From Bacteroidaceae bacterium (lineage in GTDB: Bacteria > Bacteroidota > Bacteroidia > Bacteroidales > Bacteroidaceae): a DNA stretch of 40,901 nucleotides. Under the pieces are notes generated by a model, which saw only the letters and a program-made list of their open reading frames with translations, was not told the DNA's origin and made no database searches. Of this stretch, positions 16,843 through 24,380 are shown piece after piece. The position numbers and the translations under genes were made by a program. The stretch lies in assembly GCA_024693505.1 (NCBI GenBank), contig JAILKU010000157.1, forward strand, positions 1-40,901. Direction: 5' to 3'. Positions within the stretch are counted from its first letter, which is position 1, and each line of letters starts with the position of its first letter.

Positions 16843-16874
16843 CAAAGAAAGCCAATCTTTCTGATATAAGCAAA
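16843..16874 (-). promoter_or_regulatory. Promoter of the CDF gene
   Basis: On the minus strand TTTG (16871-16874) and TTTCTTTG (16843-16850) are 20 bp apart. The -7 box differs from TAnnTTTG at one base. Predicted leader is about 28 nt. Confidence 0.6.
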
Positions 16875-17000
16875 TTTTTCAGAGAAAAAAAATTCGTCCG
16901 TAAAAAAGATCTTTATTGTCTGGGATATCCCCTGACCTGCTCAGAGGAACTACAAAGACGCTCCAAAACGTTAAAAATTCCTAAAAGACGGAGCAGATTC

Positions 17001-17031
17001 TTGGAGGAACAGAGAAATCTCCATACTTTTG
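17001..17031 (+). promoter_or_regulatory. Promoter of the ABC-GntR operon
   Basis: TTG (17001-17003) and TACTTTTG (17024-17031, fits TAnnTTTG) are 20 bp apart. The predicted start of transcription, near 17035, falls inside the palindrome at 17033-17056. Confidence 0.7.
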
Positions 17032-17032
17032 C

Positions 17033-17056
17033 GGTGTCTTAAGTGACTAAGACACC
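17033..17056 (+). promoter_or_regulatory. Palindromic operator, probably for the operon's GntR regulator
   Basis: GGTGTCTTA (17033-17041) and TAAGACACC (17048-17056) are exact inverted repeats around a 6-bp centre. The palindrome starts 1 bp after the -7 element, so a bound dimer would block initiation. GT...AC half-sites are typical of GntR regulators, and the operon encodes a YtrA-like one. Binding is inferred. Confidence 0.7.
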
Positions 17057-17073
17057 TAATGCAAGTAAAAAAT

Positions 17074-17892
17074 ATGATTGAAGTAAAGAATGTAACTTAT
17101 GCCTACAGCAAAGGCAACAAGCTGGTATTCAGCGACATGAGCCTTACACTGGAGCCAGGAAAGGTTTACGGTCTGCTGGGCGAGAACGGAGTTGGGAAGT
17201 CCACTCTGTTGTATCTGATAATGGGACTTTTGCGCCCAAGTAAGGGAACGGTGCTCGTTGATGGGCACGAAGCATGGAAGCGGCATAGCGGGACGCTGGC
17301 GCAGTTCTACCTGGTGCCCGAGGAGATTGACCTGCCGTCGATGCGCCTCTCCGCCTACGTGGCCTCTCGCCGCCCGTTCTATCCTAAGTTCAGCGACGAG
17401 GTGCTGAGTGACTGCCTGCAGGAGTTCCAGCTGCCTGCCGATGTCGCCCTGAACAGCCTCTCGATGGGGGCGAAGAAGAAAGTGCTCATGAGCTTCGGCC
17501 TGGCAAGCGGCGCGCGCTACCTGCTGATGGACGAGCCCACGAACGGGCTGGATGCCGCCTCGAAGAAGCAGTTGCGCCGCGTCATAGCCCGCTATGCCGA
17601 CGAAGAGCGCTCGCTGGTCATCTCCACTCATCAGCTGCACGATGTGGAAGCGATGCTCGACCACATCCTCATCCTGAAGGACTCGGGCCTGCAGCTCGAC
17701 GAGTCGGCAGCAAGCCTGACGAGCCGCCTGGCCTTCTGCTCCCTGACCGCAGAAGAGATGGAGGGCCGCGAGGTGCTCTATGCCGAGAGGTCGCTGGACG
17801 GATACGCCGCCCTCTGCCGCCGCCGCGAGGGGGACGAGGAAACGCCCCTTGCCCTGGAACTACTGTTCAATGCCGCAACCAATATTAATTGA
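17074..17892 (+). CDS. ABC transporter ATP-binding protein
   Basis: This 272-residue ATPase has Walker A GENGVGKST (residues 37-45), signature LSMGAKKKV (around residue 130), Walker B LLMDEPTNGLD (Asp153-Glu154) and the H-loop STHQLHDVE. It powers the transporter whose membrane part is the next gene. I choose ATG 17074 (MIEVKNVTYAY, the usual family start) over an in-frame ATG at 17059, which lies only 3 bp after the operator. The 90-bp gap to the permease gene is A+T-rich with repeats of TTCATAATTCA. ABC-2 exporters with this YtrA-regulated layout are often linked to cell-envelope stress or antimicrobial peptide resistance. The substrate here is unknown. Confidence 0.93.
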   Translation: MIEVKNVTYAYSKGNKLVFSDMSLTLEPGKVYGLLGENGVGKSTLLYLIMGLLRPSKGTVLVDGHEAWKRHSGTLAQFYLVPEEIDLPSMRLSAYVASRRPFYPKFSDEVLSDCLQEFQLPADVALNSLSMGAKKKVLMSFGLASGARYLLMDEPTNGLDAASKKQLRRVIARYADEERSLVISTHQLHDVEAMLDHILILKDSGLQLDESAASLTSRLAFCSLTAEEMEGREVLYAERSLDGYAALCRRREGDEETPLALELLFNAATNIN

Positions 17893-17983
17893 TTCAATTC
17901 ATAATTCACAATTCATAATTCATATTATCGTTGAGCGTGAACAGACTCAACATATAATATTTAAACTTTCAAGACATAAAGTT
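17893..17983 (+). repeat. A+T-rich spacer with TTCATAATTCA repeats
   Basis: Between the ATPase and permease genes AATTCATAATTCA-like units recur about three times within 17898-17922. This is a common low-complexity intergenic motif in Bacteroidales. No promoter or hairpin of note is seen. Confidence 0.5.
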
Positions 17984-18760
17984 ATGAAGAACAACAATTT
18001 CTCCCTGCTACGCACAGGGCAACTGATACGCTTCTACTGGTTGAACGAGCGCAAGCTCTGGCTCTGGCTCTACCTGGGCCTGACTGCTCTGTTTGTATTC
18101 AAGGAACCTATTGTCAATGTAGTTTTCCACCTGGGCGGCCCTGGCTTGGATGCCTTTCTGACGGGTCTTTTCCTGTGCATCGGCGCTTCGTGGCTCTTCT
18201 CGATGCTGTTCACCAAGCGCGGAGCCATCGACTTCCTCTCCCTGCCGGCCGGCAATGCCGAGAAGTTCATCTCGCGCATCGTCTATGGCACGCTGGGGCT
18301 GGTGCTGACAGCCGTCCTGGCAAACCTGACTGCCGGCTGCATCTGCTTCCTCTTCATCTGGATGATGGAGTCGCTGAGCGGCAATCCCTTCCCTGCAGAT
18401 GCTCTCAGATATTATTTGAGGCCCGACTTTCGGTTGCTGGGCGGGCCATGGAGCCCAAATTGTGGGGCAGGATTCATCTTCCGCAGTTTACTCAGCATAA
18501 TCCTTATTTGGGCGCTTATCCTCTCCCTGTTCACCTGGACGGGCCTGCTGGTGCGCCGCTACGGCTGGGTCGTAGGCGTCGCCCTGGTTCTGGCCTATAG
18601 TTTGATTGTGGAACTCGCCCAACAGATATTCGGCTTTATGCCTGTTCAGTTCCGTCCTTTCATGGCAGCCACCCTGCTCCTGGCGCCAGTATTCTACTAC
18701 CTCGCCTATCGCGCCTTCTGCCACGCAAAGATTGCCAACCATAAACGACTGGGCCTATGA
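17984..18760 (+). CDS. ABC-2-type transporter permease
   Basis: The 258-residue protein has about six membrane segments: KLWLWLYLGLTALFVF, DAFLTGLFLCIGASWLFSML, GTLGLVLTAVLANLTAGCIC, SLLSIILIWALILSLFTWTG, GWVVGVALVLAYSLIV and FMAATLLLAPVFYYLAY. The sequence DFLSLPAGNAEKFISRIVYG after helix 2 is typical of Bacteroidetes ABC permeases that work with stand-alone ATPases. It lies between the ATPase and the GntR gene, and its stop codon overlaps the regulator's start by 4 bp (ATGA), so all three are one operon. ATG 17984 (MKNNNFSLLRTGQ) is the best start; the open frame upstream overlaps the ATPase gene. Confidence 0.87.
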   Translation: MKNNNFSLLRTGQLIRFYWLNERKLWLWLYLGLTALFVFKEPIVNVVFHLGGPGLDAFLTGLFLCIGASWLFSMLFTKRGAIDFLSLPAGNAEKFISRIVYGTLGLVLTAVLANLTAGCICFLFIWMMESLSGNPFPADALRYYLRPDFRLLGGPWSPNCGAGFIFRSLLSIILIWALILSLFTWTGLLVRRYGWVVGVALVLAYSLIVELAQQIFGFMPVQFRPFMAATLLLAPVFYYLAYRAFCHAKIANHKRLGL

Positions 18761-19131
18761 TTTACCAGAACGAGAGGGCTATCTACGTCAGGATAGCCGA
18801 GCGAATCTGCGACGACATCCTCTCTGGCAAGTATGCCGAAGAGGAGCGCGTGCCCAGCGTAAGGGAGCTGGCTGCCGAGTACGAGGTGAACACCAACACG
18901 GCCCTGCGCGCCTTCGACATCCTGCAGCGCGACGGCATCTTGGCGCAGCAGCGCGGCATAGGCATGCTGGTGGAACGTGGAGCCCGCCGCCGCATTCGGG
19001 CAGCACGCAGGAAAGCGTTCCTGGAACACGACATGCCCGACTTCTTCCGCCGCCTCCGCCTGCTGGGCATGACCATAGACGATGTGGTGGAGGCCTGGCA
19101 GGCAGCGGAGGGCCAGGGAACCGCCCCCTGA
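18757..19131 (+). CDS. GntR-family regulator, YtrA-like
   Basis: This 124-residue protein has an N-terminal GntR winged helix (IYVRIAERICDDILSGKY, then VPSVRELAAEYEVNTNTALR and the wing GILAQQRGIGMLV). The C-terminal part is a short helical tail of about 50 residues in place of a large ligand-binding domain. That is the YtrA subfamily, whose members repress their own ABC transporter operons. The operon layout (ATPase, permease, regulator with 4-bp overlap) and the palindrome at the promoter fit autoregulation. The inducing signal is unknown. Confidence 0.92.
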   Translation: MIYQNERAIYVRIAERICDDILSGKYAEEERVPSVRELAAEYEVNTNTALRAFDILQRDGILAQQRGIGMLVERGARRRIRAARRKAFLEHDMPDFFRRLRLLGMTIDDVVEAWQAAEGQGTAP

Positions 19132-19200
19132 GCCGCCTGTAAAATGGCTTGCATATTTCTTCCTTCTACAGGCCAAATGTTCTATGGCCCAGAAATAATT

Positions 19201-19296
19201 GTTTACGCAATGCGGAAAAAGAATTTGCGGCATATAGAAAAGAAGTTTACGCAATACGATGAAAAAGTTTCTGCAATACGGAGAGAAAGTTTCTGC
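19201..19296. repeat. Degenerate 22-nt tandem repeats
   Basis: Units starting at 19201, 19224, 19245, 19267 and 19289 share GTTTMYGCAATACGG-like heads and A-rich tails (GAGAAAA-like). The last is an 8-nt stub. They lie in the 458-bp gap after the GntR operon. An open frame across 19144-19500 covers them but reads as low-quality repetitive sequence and is not called a gene. Confidence 0.7.
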
Positions 19297-19314
19297 CCCC
19301 CTGTCCATTTTATG

Positions 19315-19371
19315 TTTCACGGCGAGAGACGTATATTTCACGGCGAGAGACGTACATTTCACGTCGTGAAA
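19315..19371. repeat. 21-nt direct repeat ending in a TTTCACG palindrome
   Basis: Two 21-nt units (19315-19335 and 19336-19356) begin TTTCACGGCGAGAGACGTA and differ at one position. A third start at 19357 becomes a perfect 15-nt palindrome, TTTCACG-T-CGTGAAA (19357-19371). Confidence 0.8.
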
Positions 19372-19516
19372 TATAAAAGACTCCTGCGGGTAAAAAGAAT
19401 TTGTCCCGGGTTTCCCAACTTTTTCTCCCTAATGGCAGAAAAAGCCACCGCCCGAGTCAATGCCAAAAGGCCTGCAGCTGGACATGACGTCAGGGAATAA
19501 CGGAATCAGAAGAATA

Positions 19517-19567
19517 AAATTCGCCTTTCACTTCTCCCCTATCCCAGGAGAAATGAAAGGCGAATTT
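19517..19567. terminator. Strong bidirectional terminator between the GntR operon and FAS1 gene A
   Basis: AAATTCGCCTTTCA (19517-19530) and TGAAAGGCGAATTT (19554-19567) pair over 14 bp, with a second inner stem TTCTCC/GGAGAA (19532-19537 with 19547-19552). T-rich sequence follows on both strands. It lies 22 bp past the FAS1 stop codon. Confidence 0.8.
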
Positions 19568-19589
19568 ATTTTTAGGGGCTTATGGTTGT

Positions 19590-21734
19590 TTACCAGATAT
19601 CCTCAGGCGTCTCGGGATTGTCGTAAACCTCCTTGGCCACGTACTCCAGGTAATCCATGTAGAGGAAGCGGGTGGGATCGTCCATCACCGTCTTGAAACG
19701 CAGGTAGTAGGTCTCGTTGGGATCCATCGTCTGGCGCACGATGATGCGGCGGATGATTGATTCGTTTGCACGTGCCTGGCCGGTAGTATTGTCGCGGGTG
19801 CACTGCTGTGCAGCGCCCTTCATGAAGCCCTTGTTGCGCATACGCTTGTCCACCTCGGCATTGTAGTCGTTGTCATCGGTATCCTGTTCCCAACCCGTAT
19901 CGCTGGGCAGGTCGCCGTTGGTGGTTCTCAGGTAGAGGCCGCTCATGCGGAGATCCAGGGGGATGCCCATCGGCGCGAGTTTCTCGAGGTCCTTGCCCCA
20001 GTAGAACTGCACCATGCCGCGCTTGTTGCCGCCGTTCTGGATGGCGTAGCGTATCTCGTAGGTGCCGCGACGGGGCACAGGAGGCAGGGTGAAGGTGACG
20101 TCCTGTATGCCGCGGATGGTGAACTCGTCCGACTGATAGTTACCCCAGCTGGCATGTGTGCCTGCCCAGTAGTAGAAGCGGGTGTCGTCGGTGATATTGA
20201 CGCTCTCCAGGTAGTTGTAGTCGCCGGTGCTAGGGATGTATATGTTGCGGTACTTGTCCTGTGATACCTCGCACATTCGGATGTCATTGTTCATGAATTC
20301 AGGGATGATCGACGATACGAGGTAGCGGATGCGGTTCTGCTGCAGATTGTCGCGCGTCAGGTCGTCATAGACGAGCAGATGGTCGATGGGATATACCATG
20401 GCGTTGCGCACGTTGTTCTCGCCCTCAAGGTTGGGTGCGCCGATGAGGATGCCCACGTTCTCGGGCGCGCAGCTCAGTTCGTGATAGTCGCCTGTACGCC
20501 CGTTGTTCAGCACGGGGAAGCGGTTCAGGTAAACGCCCTTGCTCTCCTTGCTCTCGAAGATCTTGAGCAGGCGGCGCTTGCCCATCGTGGTATAGAACTC
20601 GCTGACGGCAGAACCGAGCTGCTTCATGTTGCGGTTGTAGCCGTACTCGCTCCAGTGGTAAACCAGATGGTTGGTCGGCAGGCGCTCGGGCAGGAGGTGA
20701 TAGGTGACGAACTGGTTGAGCAGGTTGTTCTCGTCCTCGTAGTCGGTATTGCGGGCGGCCTCAGGGTAGATGTCCTTGGCCTCCAGGTAAGCCACCACGT
20801 CCTCGACGGTTATCTCCAGGGCGGGCTTGCCTATCTCGGCCGTCCAGAAGCTGTCTGTTTCGGCAAAGTAGGTAAAGCCGTAATAGCGATGCTCAGGCGT
20901 ATAGAAGGTGTATCCCTCCAGGTCGTATTCATTGGTGCTCACCTTGAAGTCTCCGCGAAGGTACCTGTCCTCATATTCCTGATCCTGATACCTCTCGAGG
21001 GTATCCCTGAGCCCGCAGGTCAAGGCCAGCATAGAAGCCACGCGGAAGCCCTCGCGCCCCTGATCGATGTTGTCAAACATCCAATGGCCAAGGCTGTTAT
21101 TGCTCGGCGCCACAACACCGTTCATGGCGTGGATGACGCCGTTGATGGCCGGAATGTCGTGATTGCGGATATCCATCGGCTCGTTGTTGATGAGGTAGAG
21201 GTCCAAGCTGTCTTCACTCAGGTGGACAGAGAGGCGGCGGTCGTACATATTGGGAAGGCTAATCTCTCCGTCCTGCTGGGTCGGGAAGTCATAGGTGAAG
21301 TATTGCATATTGTCTCCGCCATCCAGGATGCTGTTATAGACGACGACTTTCTCGATGGAGTCGCGGGCACGCTCGGAGGGGAAGCCCTCCCAGCTGGGTT
21401 CCGATATGATGCCCTTGCGCCACAATGTATCGAGGTAGAGCTGGATAGCATCGTTCGTAGGCGCAAAGACCGTGTAGTTACCACGGGCGGAAAGCAGCTG
21501 AATCAACGTTGTCTCGGAAATGCGGCTAACAGGCACCAGAGAGAGCAGGCGGACATACTCGGAGTATTGCTCATGCTTCTGCAGATAGTCGGCGATTGTC
21601 ACATCCTTAAATACATAGCGCGACGAGGAATCAATGGTTTCCGTACACGAACCAAAACTGAGAATCATTGCAAAAAGGAACGCAATGGCGAAAAGGGGTT
21701 TTCTCGTCTGAAGACAGGTTTTATAATAACTCAT
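19590..21734 (-). CDS. FAS1 (fasciclin) domain lipoprotein, copy A
   Basis: The 714-residue protein has a lipoprotein signal (LFAMILSFGSC). A FAS1 domain follows at about residues 40-210, with the H1 box NYTVFAPTNDAIQLYLDTLW and the H2 box INGVIHAMNGVVAP. A second FAS1-like unit ends near MVYPIDHLLVYDD. A beta-rich C-terminal region of about 220 residues includes DVTFTLPPVPRRGTYEIRY and ends PETPEDIW. FAS1 proteins usually mediate adhesion or glycan binding at the cell surface; the role here is inferred. It is the downstream member of a tandem pair. Each copy has its own TATATTTG element and downstream hairpin, so they are probably separate transcripts. The stop lies just before a strong terminator. 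Confidence 0.88.
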   Translation of the reverse strand: MSYYKTCLQTRKPLFAIAFLFAMILSFGSCTETIDSSSRYVFKDVTIADYLQKHEQYSEYVRLLSLVPVSRISETTLIQLLSARGNYTVFAPTNDAIQLYLDTLWRKGIISEPSWEGFPSERARDSIEKVVVYNSILDGGDNMQYFTYDFPTQQDGEISLPNMYDRRLSVHLSEDSLDLYLINNEPMDIRNHDIPAINGVIHAMNGVVAPSNNSLGHWMFDNIDQGREGFRVASMLALTCGLRDTLERYQDQEYEDRYLRGDFKVSTNEYDLEGYTFYTPEHRYYGFTYFAETDSFWTAEIGKPALEITVEDVVAYLEAKDIYPEAARNTDYEDENNLLNQFVTYHLLPERLPTNHLVYHWSEYGYNRNMKQLGSAVSEFYTTMGKRRLLKIFESKESKGVYLNRFPVLNNGRTGDYHELSCAPENVGILIGAPNLEGENNVRNAMVYPIDHLLVYDDLTRDNLQQNRIRYLVSSIIPEFMNNDIRMCEVSQDKYRNIYIPSTGDYNYLESVNITDDTRFYYWAGTHASWGNYQSDEFTIRGIQDVTFTLPPVPRRGTYEIRYAIQNGGNKRGMVQFYWGKDLEKLAPMGIPLDLRMSGLYLRTTNGDLPSDTGWEQDTDDNDYNAEVDKRMRNKGFMKGAAQQCTRDNTTGQARANESIIRRIIVRQTMDPNETYYLRFKTVMDDPTRFLYMDYLEYVAKEVYDNPETPEDIW

Positions 21735-22033
21735 TTTTATATATTTTAACGACTTTAAATAGAAAAAAACGGCATAAATTGGTTAGTTTAGCATGCAAAT
21801 ATAAGAGATTTACGCCATCTATTCGCTACATCGGACGTTAAATATTGTTAATTGCGGGATTTTGCCCTGATGCCTATAAATATTTCCCCAAATGTTAGGC
21901 GGAAAAACTGAACAAGCCATTCATAACGCCAAGAATAGTGAGCCGACGAAAGAAAGCAGACATGCCTTCCATCACTCTCCACCATCAAAGAGCGATGAAA
22001 GGCACACTTATTTTTAAGGAGCTAATGGCCGTT
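21735..22033. promoter_or_regulatory. Gap between the FAS1 copies: -7 element and weak hairpin
   Basis: The minus strand carries TATATTTG at 21796-21803, fitting TAnnTTTG, about 60 bp before the FAS1 A start. The matching -33 TTTG is not seen. Near 21963-21999, GCCTTCCATC and GATGAAAGGC form a 10-bp stem with one mismatch, a weak terminator candidate for FAS1 B. No gene is seen. Confidence 0.45.
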
Positions 22034-24181
22034 TTACCAGATGTCCTCAGGCTTTTCTGGATTGTCGTAAACCTCCTTGGCCACGTACTCCAGATAATCC
22101 ATGTAGAGGAAGCGGGTGGGATCGTCCATCACCGTCTTGAAACGCAGGTAGTAGGTCTCGTCGGGATCCATCGTCTGGCGCACGATGATGCGTCGGATGG
22201 TGTACTCGCCATCACGCGCCTTGCCGGCAGTATTGTCGCGAGTGCATTGCTGGGCAGCTCCCTTCATGAAGCCCTTGTTGCGCATACGCTTGTCGACCTC
22301 GGCGTTGTAGTCATCGTCGTCCGTATCCTGCTCCCATCCCGTATCGCTGGGCAGGTCGCCGTGCGCCGTCCTCAGGTAGAGGCCGCTCATACGCAGATCC
22401 AGAGGTATGCCCATCGGCGCCAGCTTCTCGAGGTCCTTGCCCCAATAGAACTGCACCATGCCGCGCTTGTTACCGCCGTTCTGGATGGCATAGCGTATCT
22501 CGTAGGTGCCGCGACGGGGTACGGGAGGCAGGGTGAAGGTGACGTCCTGTATGCCGCGGATGGTGAACTCGTCTGATTCGAAGTTACCCCAGCTGGCATG
22601 CGTGCCCGGCCAGTAATAGAAACGCGTATCGGCCGTAATGAAGACATTCTCCAGGTAGTTGTACTCATTCGTGCTGGGAATCCACACATCGAGATACTTC
22701 GTCTGCTGAATCTCGCACATGCGGATATTGTTGTTCATAAACTCGGGAAGCATGGATGATACGAGGTAGCGGATGCGGTTCTGCTGCATGTTGTCGCGCG
22801 TCAGGTCGTCATAGACGAGCAATTTGTCGATAGGGTAAACCATCGCATTGCGCACGTTGTTCTCACCCTCCAGGTTGGGCATACCGATGAGGATACCTTC
22901 GTTCTCAGGCTTACAACTCAGCTCGTGATAGTCGCCGTTGCGTCCGTTGTTCAGCACAGGGAAACGGTTCAGATATACGCCATTGCTCTCCTTGCTCTCG
23001 TATATCTTCAACAGGCGGCGCTTGCCCATTGTAGTATAGAACTCACTCATGGCAGAACCCAGCTGCTTCGTGTTGCGGTTGTAGCCGTACTCGCTCCAGT
23101 GGTAAACCAAATGGTTGGTCGGCAGGCGCTCGGGCAGCAGGTGATAGGTGACGAACTGGTTGAGCAGGTTGTTCTCATTCTCGTAGTCGGTATTGCGGGC
23201 AGCCTCAGGGTAGATGCCCTTTGCGTCCAGGTAAGCCACCACGTCCTCGACGGTTATCTCCAGGGCGGGTTTGCCTATCTCGGCCGTCCAGAAGCTGTCT
23301 GTTTCGGCAAAGTAGGTAAAGCCATAATAGCGATGCTCAGGCGTATGGAAGTTGTGACCCTCGAGTTCGTATTCGGTAGTATTTACCTTAATATCTCCTC
23401 TCAGGTACATATCCTCATACACTTGATCCAAATACAATTCGAGTGTATCCCTGAGCCCACAGGTCAAGGCCAGCATAGAGGCTACATGAAACCCTTCCCT
23501 GCCTTGATCTATGTTATCATACATCCAATGGCCAAGGCTGTTATTGCTTGGCGCCACAACGCCGTTCATGGCATGGATGACGCCGTTGATGGCAGGAATA
23601 TCGTGGTTGCGCACATCCATTGGCTCGTTGTTGATAAGGTAGAGGTCCAAGCTGTCTTCACTCTGGTGGACAGAGAGGCGGCGGTCGTACATGTTAGGCA
23701 GGCTTATCTCTCCATCCTGCTGGTTTGGAAAGTCGTAAGTGTAATATAGCGTATTGTCACCACCGTCCAGGATGCTGTTATAGACAACGACTTTCTCGAT
23801 GGAGTCGCGGGCACGCTCGGAGGAGAAGCCATCCCAGCTGGGATCCGTAATGATGCCCTTGCGCCATAGTGTATCGAGGTAGAGCTGAATGGCAGCATTC
23901 GTAGGCGCAAAGACCGTGTAATTACCACGGGCGGTAAGCAACTGAATCAGCGTAGTTTCGGATATGCGACTTACAGGCACTTTGGTAAGCAAACGGACGT
24001 ACTCCGAATATTGCTCATGCTTTTGCAGATATTCTGTTATAGTAACATCCTTAAATACATAGCGCGACGAGGAGTCAATGGTTTCCGTGCACGAACCAAA
24101 ACCGAGAATCAATGCAAAAAAAATTACAACAACAAGACAGGACTTTCTTGTCACACAAGAAATAGCGTTATAAAGATTCAT
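22034..24181 (-). CDS. FAS1 (fasciclin) domain lipoprotein, copy B
   Basis: This 715-residue paralogue of copy A has the same domain order and is roughly 90% identical by eye after the first 30 residues. The signal peptide is different in detail (VVVIFFALILGFGSC) but keeps the lipobox. Differences cluster in the signal peptide, around residues 235-275 and 480-520. The last ~180 residues are nearly invariant, down to the ending PEKPEDIW. It lies upstream of copy A in the same orientation, so a tandem duplication is the simplest origin. A TATATTTG element lies about 60 bp before its start (24243-24250), matching the layout of copy A. Surface adhesion or glycan binding is inferred. Confidence 0.88.
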   Translation of the reverse strand: MNLYNAISCVTRKSCLVVVIFFALILGFGSCTETIDSSSRYVFKDVTITEYLQKHEQYSEYVRLLTKVPVSRISETTLIQLLTARGNYTVFAPTNAAIQLYLDTLWRKGIITDPSWDGFSSERARDSIEKVVVYNSILDGGDNTLYYTYDFPNQQDGEISLPNMYDRRLSVHQSEDSLDLYLINNEPMDVRNHDIPAINGVIHAMNGVVAPSNNSLGHWMYDNIDQGREGFHVASMLALTCGLRDTLELYLDQVYEDMYLRGDIKVNTTEYELEGHNFHTPEHRYYGFTYFAETDSFWTAEIGKPALEITVEDVVAYLDAKGIYPEAARNTDYENENNLLNQFVTYHLLPERLPTNHLVYHWSEYGYNRNTKQLGSAMSEFYTTMGKRRLLKIYESKESNGVYLNRFPVLNNGRNGDYHELSCKPENEGILIGMPNLEGENNVRNAMVYPIDKLLVYDDLTRDNMQQNRIRYLVSSMLPEFMNNNIRMCEIQQTKYLDVWIPSTNEYNYLENVFITADTRFYYWPGTHASWGNFESDEFTIRGIQDVTFTLPPVPRRGTYEIRYAIQNGGNKRGMVQFYWGKDLEKLAPMGIPLDLRMSGLYLRTAHGDLPSDTGWEQDTDDDDYNAEVDKRMRNKGFMKGAAQQCTRDNTAGKARDGEYTIRRIIVRQTMDPDETYYLRFKTVMDDPTRFLYMDYLEYVAKEVYDNPEKPEDIW

Positions 24182-24242
24182 TTTTATTTGTTTTAATGTT
24201 GTTAAACGGTATGAAACGGCAGCAAACTGCCTTTTAGGGATA

Positions 24243-24250
24243 CAAATATA
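24243..24250 (-). promoter_or_regulatory. Possible -7 element of FAS1 copy B
   Basis: The minus strand reads TATATTTG at nearly the same distance from the ATG as in copy A. No -33 TTTG is found at 19-20 bp. Confidence 0.45.
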
Positions 24251-24315
24251 TTTTATTTAAACCATTCAGACGCCAACTCCTCCGTTAAAGAATGTTAATT
24301 CGCGTTTTTTCTGTC

Positions 24316-24350
24316 AAAAAAAATCCCGATGCATCCGAAGGTGCACCGGG
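24316..24350 (-). terminator. Rho-independent terminator of the rpoBC operon
   Basis: On the minus strand CCCGGTGCACC, a TTCG loop and GATGCATCGGG form an 11-bp stem with one wobble and one mismatch, followed directly by ATTTTTTTT. It starts 30 bp past the rpoC stop codon. Confidence 0.93.
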
Positions 24351-24380
24351 AAAAAGCTTATGGATTAAATAAACGGAGAA

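Noticed and set aside
19144..19500. 118-codon plus-strand frame with FHGERR repeats
   Set aside because: The peptide repeats simply translate the 21-22 nt DNA repeats. It lacks a promoter and runs toward the terminator. Described as repeats instead.
20379..23749. Long plus-strand frames of 456 and 274 codons opposite the FAS1 genes
   Set aside because: Antisense shadows of the duplicated FAS1 sequence; no signal peptide or domain is seen.
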